This document shows positions 60,500 to 64,000 of a DNA stretch of 64,000 bases, piece by piece. The stretch's first letter is position 1, and each line of letters begins with the position of its first letter. The stretch is from Larus michahellis (Eukaryota > Chordata > Aves > Charadriiformes > Laridae). The notes below the pieces were generated by a model, which saw only the letters and a program-made list of their open reading frames with translations, was not told the DNA's origin and did not search any database. The stretch is taken from contig NC_133896.1 in assembly GCF_964199755.1 (NCBI RefSeq), positions 102,268,301-102,332,300 of the forward strand, in the 5' to 3' direction. A program made the position numbers and the translations under genes.

Positions 60500-63400
60500 G
60501 GAAAAAAAGCCGGTAGTTAAAAAATAGGATGTGCCACTTCATGTGAAACAGACGCCGAGCTCCTTGGGGCCGCAGGCCCTGTCACCCCCCACCCCCGCTG
60601 GGGAGCGGTGCAGGCCGGGGAGCTCCAGGCAAAGCTGCACGGAATGTAACCCTCCTGTTGGGTTCCGCAGAAACAGTCGGAGGAATAAGGACTGGAGAAT
60701 TCAATGCTAAATGGCCGCCACGAGTTATGCCCTTTCCAGTCATTCTCCAGCTGGTCCCGTAGGGTTGCAGGCCTGAGGGCGCAGAGGAGGAGGAGGGCTG
60801 GAACTGGCACTGCTGAAAGCGTTACCTGCCCACCCACCGGCACTGATATTTTGGATGTCGGCCCACTCCTCGCCAACGTTGTTCAAGCAACCATTCTTTT
60901 TATATAAATAAAGCTTTCAAAATAAAAATGCTGTCAGCACATCAAGTTCCCTGGAAGCTCTCATAAAATAATTTGTCATTTTGCCAATGTAAAGACATAG
61001 ATGCATTTTTCATGGTGTCTTCTTGTCCAAAGCTGATTTGTGTTTATCTAGTTACAGTTTATGAGTTCGGTTCTAATAAATCTTATTTTTCAAATGGCAG
61101 AACTAAAGAAAAATACATTGTTTCATCCATTTTTAAGCGTTCTTGCTATTACGTGGTTGTGAATTTTCCACAGCTGGCAAGTTCTGCATAAAGGCCTTAC
61201 CCCTTTTCTGGTTCTGCGTGAAGGCCTTACCCTTTTTCAAGGTAGGATTTTTCTGCCACCGCTGCATGAATCCCTGTGCTCAGCGGTTAAATCACATGGG
61301 TGGAGTGAGCAAGCCAGGTACAGGAATGCAGAACAAATAATCTAAAACCCAGAATCTCACTGATGGTCATACAACTGCATATTCTGTATTTTCTTGATAC
61401 CCATCCGGGAGTGGAATTGCAGAAGCTCTCAGCACTTTTCTCTTGCTATTCACTTTGATGGAAGCTATGCTTTGAATATATAAAAGCTTATATAAAGTTC
61501 CTAAGTTTTTTTTTTTTTAATATAAATATTCTGGGTAAAAGAGGAATAATAATACTACTTCTACTCCCTTGCATGGTGGAAAAATAAATTCTGTGGTATT
61601 TCCAACATGGTCAAATATTAGGATAGGTGAGTATATAAGTAGGAAGTTTATTAGTAGGCAAGTAAGTCTATGTATGTTCAGGGCAAGCTTTAGATGATGT
61701 GTAGTAAATAAGACCTGAAGTCTCACACTTGAAGGATAAAAGGAAGTATTGGGTAAACAACTATTTAGTTCTTTCAACAAAGCACTGTCCCTGCGGAAGA
61801 AAATTCATCCTGAAGTCACTGGTTATAAAAAAAGCTTCGTATGGTCTCTGGTTCTTCACTGTAGGGTTTAGGATCATCATGGCCTTCATTGTGGGGTTTT
61901 CTGATCCCCTTGCAGTGCTCGGATAATTAAAGACTGAAATACAGTGCACGTGTAGGATGAGATTAATTACTTTCCTCTGACATGCCTTAGCTTAGGAGTC
62001 ACTCATTTCACAACTTCAATGTCTTCTAATTTCTTAATATGTAATTTTATATTAGAAATAATAGAAATAGCCCCAGACTTATTTTATACTTGATGTAATC
62101 ACTAACCTAGGAAAATAAAAGTATGTTCCTGTTATTTCAGTCTTATTGATAGAAGATCAGTCTTTCAACCAATCTATCCAGTAGTTACTTGTGGCTATTT
62201 GGAATTCATGCTACACTTCAGTAGAGTGACAGGAGCACTCAACTGCAAAGAATTTTTTCCACCACCCCTGTGAGAAAATGGGAGTGGCATTCAGCAGTTG
62301 TGCATGAAAACTCTCCTATACCAGTAGCAACTGGTATATTTGATAAGGTGTAACCGAAAATTTCAAACTCCATGACCTTAGGAATCACAAAGTCAACAAA
62401 TACTAGTGAATGCTTTTGCCCAGGTGATGCATTTATGCAGACTGCAAAGCAAGGTCTTAACATCAAACTCTAAACAAGCAAAAGAGAGGAAATAAGGAAG
62501 AGCCATAATGTTAAAACCTTGATGTTAAGGTCCCCATAGGAAACAGCAGCTGTCATTTGTCTTGCATGACCAGAGAATGGCCTGTCTTTTCTTAGTGCTT
62601 CTATCTACTTCTTTTTGTGTCTGCTGCTTGCCATCACTTGCTTAATTATTGAGATTGTAAATTAACAGGGACTACCCATTTGTCTTTCATTTGTGCAGCA
62701 CCTAGTGTAACAAAGTCCTTGTCTCAGGTTCAACTCCAATAAAGATACTTAATAAGTCACTAAAATTATTTCTGAAGTCACAAATAAGCTGAATACTGGG
62801 AGAAGTGGTTTGCGTTCCGGAGTGGGGACCGGCTGGGTTGTAAAGGTGTAATTGTGCTATGTGGCATGAGGAAGCATGGGTCTTGGACAGTACCAGCAGA
62901 GCAATGAAAATGTCCTGGTCCCGCAGTCAGTACCCAGTCAAGACTTCTGAGGCTTTGCCCTTAGATAGCTTTTCACTCTTCCTCTGCCACTGGGAAAGGG
63001 CATACTGATGTCAGCAGGAAATTTCCCATGGTAAATGATTAAGTGAACCATGGGCATTGTGCCTTTTTTTTTTTGTTTTTGCTGTAAAAGAGAATATTGT
63101 TAATTAATATCATGCAGAAACACAAACGTTTCAAGAAGAAAACTTCTTTGATGCCTGTATAGTGCTTGAAGCTCATCCTCTGTTCTGTCCAAGCTCCACA
63201 TCTCCTGCAATTCTATTGAGTAGGTCTGTGCAGAAATGTTTGACAGAAGATTTGACCTCAACTTCTCTTTGATTAGTTTGACTTATAGAAGAATAATTTG
63301 TGGGACTGAGTTGTTTGTGCCATTGCTTACCCTGTGGTACACTGCCATGTGTAATTGCTTCATTCATGGTGTTTATTCTTGTTTGGAAAGAGCTGTGTCC

Positions 63401-64000
63401 TCTCTAGCTCATCAGTTAGCCTAGCCTCAAACTGTATTTTATGCCTTTAATCTTTTTATCACTTTTTTATAAATCAAAACATCTGCATTAAGTGATCATT
63501 TTTACTGTTCTGCTCTGGACTCTCTCCAGTCAGTCAATATCTTTTGAGTATGTAGGCATCTGGAACAGTAAATCATTTTCTGAGAGCAACCTCTGAAGAA
63601 CCATATAAAACGCGATTTACACATCTATTCTCTGTAGATGTTGATCTTCAGATAAAGCCAAAACATCACATTGACTATTGAAATGATAAACTCATCTCTC
63701 TTCAGTATATTTCTTCCAGATTGCATGCTGCTCTCACTCTTTGTACAAGGGAGTATGAAAACATAAAATAACTGTTCTTTTCCAGAAACCCTTGCACAGC
63801 TCAGCTTTTGTCAACTCAGTGAATATAATTAGAGATTCAGAGGCTGTGAAAAACCACTGAGAAGTGGAGCGGGGGGGGGAAGGGGGGAGTAGCTGTGGGC
63901 ATGCAGAAGAGCTGTCTGCCTCTGGAAGACGAAGCATGAGCATCCTGGGAAAACACCTCAGGAAATTAGCCAGCATAGGCCAGGTGCTGCTGCAGGCGCT
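60500..64000. other. HJURP upstream flank, no gene seen
   Basis: After the CpG island the sequence returns to AT-rich DNA. I find no exon with paired splice sites or recognisable protein content on either strand. Present are a short tandem duplication at about 61.19-61.25 kb, T-runs at 61,506-61,519 and 63,065-63,074, and a G-run at about 63,871-63,886. Confidence 0.45.
61187..61243 (+). repeat. Short tandem duplication (about 29-bp unit)
   Basis: Two adjacent units reading TTCTGCATAAAGGCCTTACC and TTCTGCGTGAAGGCCTTACC, each followed by a CCTTTT or CTTTTT tail. The two copies differ at a few positions. Confidence 0.8.

Larger units (their letters stand above)
59300..60500. promoter_or_regulatory. 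CpG-island promoter of HJURP, possibly bidirectional
   Basis: A 1.2-kb GC- and CpG-rich block in an otherwise AT-rich window, covering HJURP exon 1 and its upstream side. It contains no TATA box at a sensible distance. CpG islands at such genes often also fire divergently. The plus-strand side has AATAAA signals near 60,904-60,925 but no recognisable coding exon, so a divergent transcript would be non-coding or undefined. Confidence 0.75.

Noticed and set aside
1-64000. CRISPR arrays, bacterial operons, phage or tRNA genes
   Set aside because: None seen. The window is eukaryotic nuclear DNA with spliced genes and CR1 LINEs.

Overview
The window is vertebrate nuclear DNA, most likely from a bird. 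It is AT-rich with long introns. It carries three fragments of CR1 LINEs with avian-type 3' ends (a '...tcccttccaacc...attctatgattct' tail). The two clear multi-exon genes have exons that join in frame and read as homologues of known vertebrate proteins. The species cannot be named from the sequence alone.

Layout. 1-25.5 kb: a gene-poor stretch with one CR1 3' fragment (about 1.38-2.01 kb), a second CR1 whose 5' part is inverted (about 18.1-18.66 kb), and an exact 83-bp inverted repeat with arms at 19,681 and 22,410. 25.5-31.5 kb, plus strand: TRAT1 (TRIM), the T-cell-receptor-associated transmembrane adaptor, in five coding exons (174 residues in my model). 31.5-36.2 kb: TRAT1 3' flank plus a short exon-like or retrocopy-like open stretch at 32.58 kb. 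36.2-38.65 kb, minus strand: two exon-like blocks of a small single-pass membrane protein that I do not recognise. 39.6-59.8 kb, minus strand: HJURP, the CENP-A chaperone, in ten coding exons (about 727 residues, close to the human length). A third CR1 sits in its intron 3. 59.3-60.5 kb: the GC-rich HJURP promoter, with a GGGGCC-type hexanucleotide array, three CCAAT boxes and CHR-like elements. 60.5-64 kb: no gene that I can support.

The genes do not work in one pathway. TRAT1 is a lymphocyte signalling adaptor with SH2-binding tyrosines. HJURP deposits CENP-A nucleosomes at centromeres, and its promoter has the layout of a G2/M-regulated gene. In human the two lie on different chromosomes (3q13 and 2q37), so their adjacency here is the main synteny point. 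The least explained items are the unrecognised membrane-protein exons between them and the exact inverted repeat. All exon joins were derived by reading splice signals and reading phase by eye. No alignment was run.
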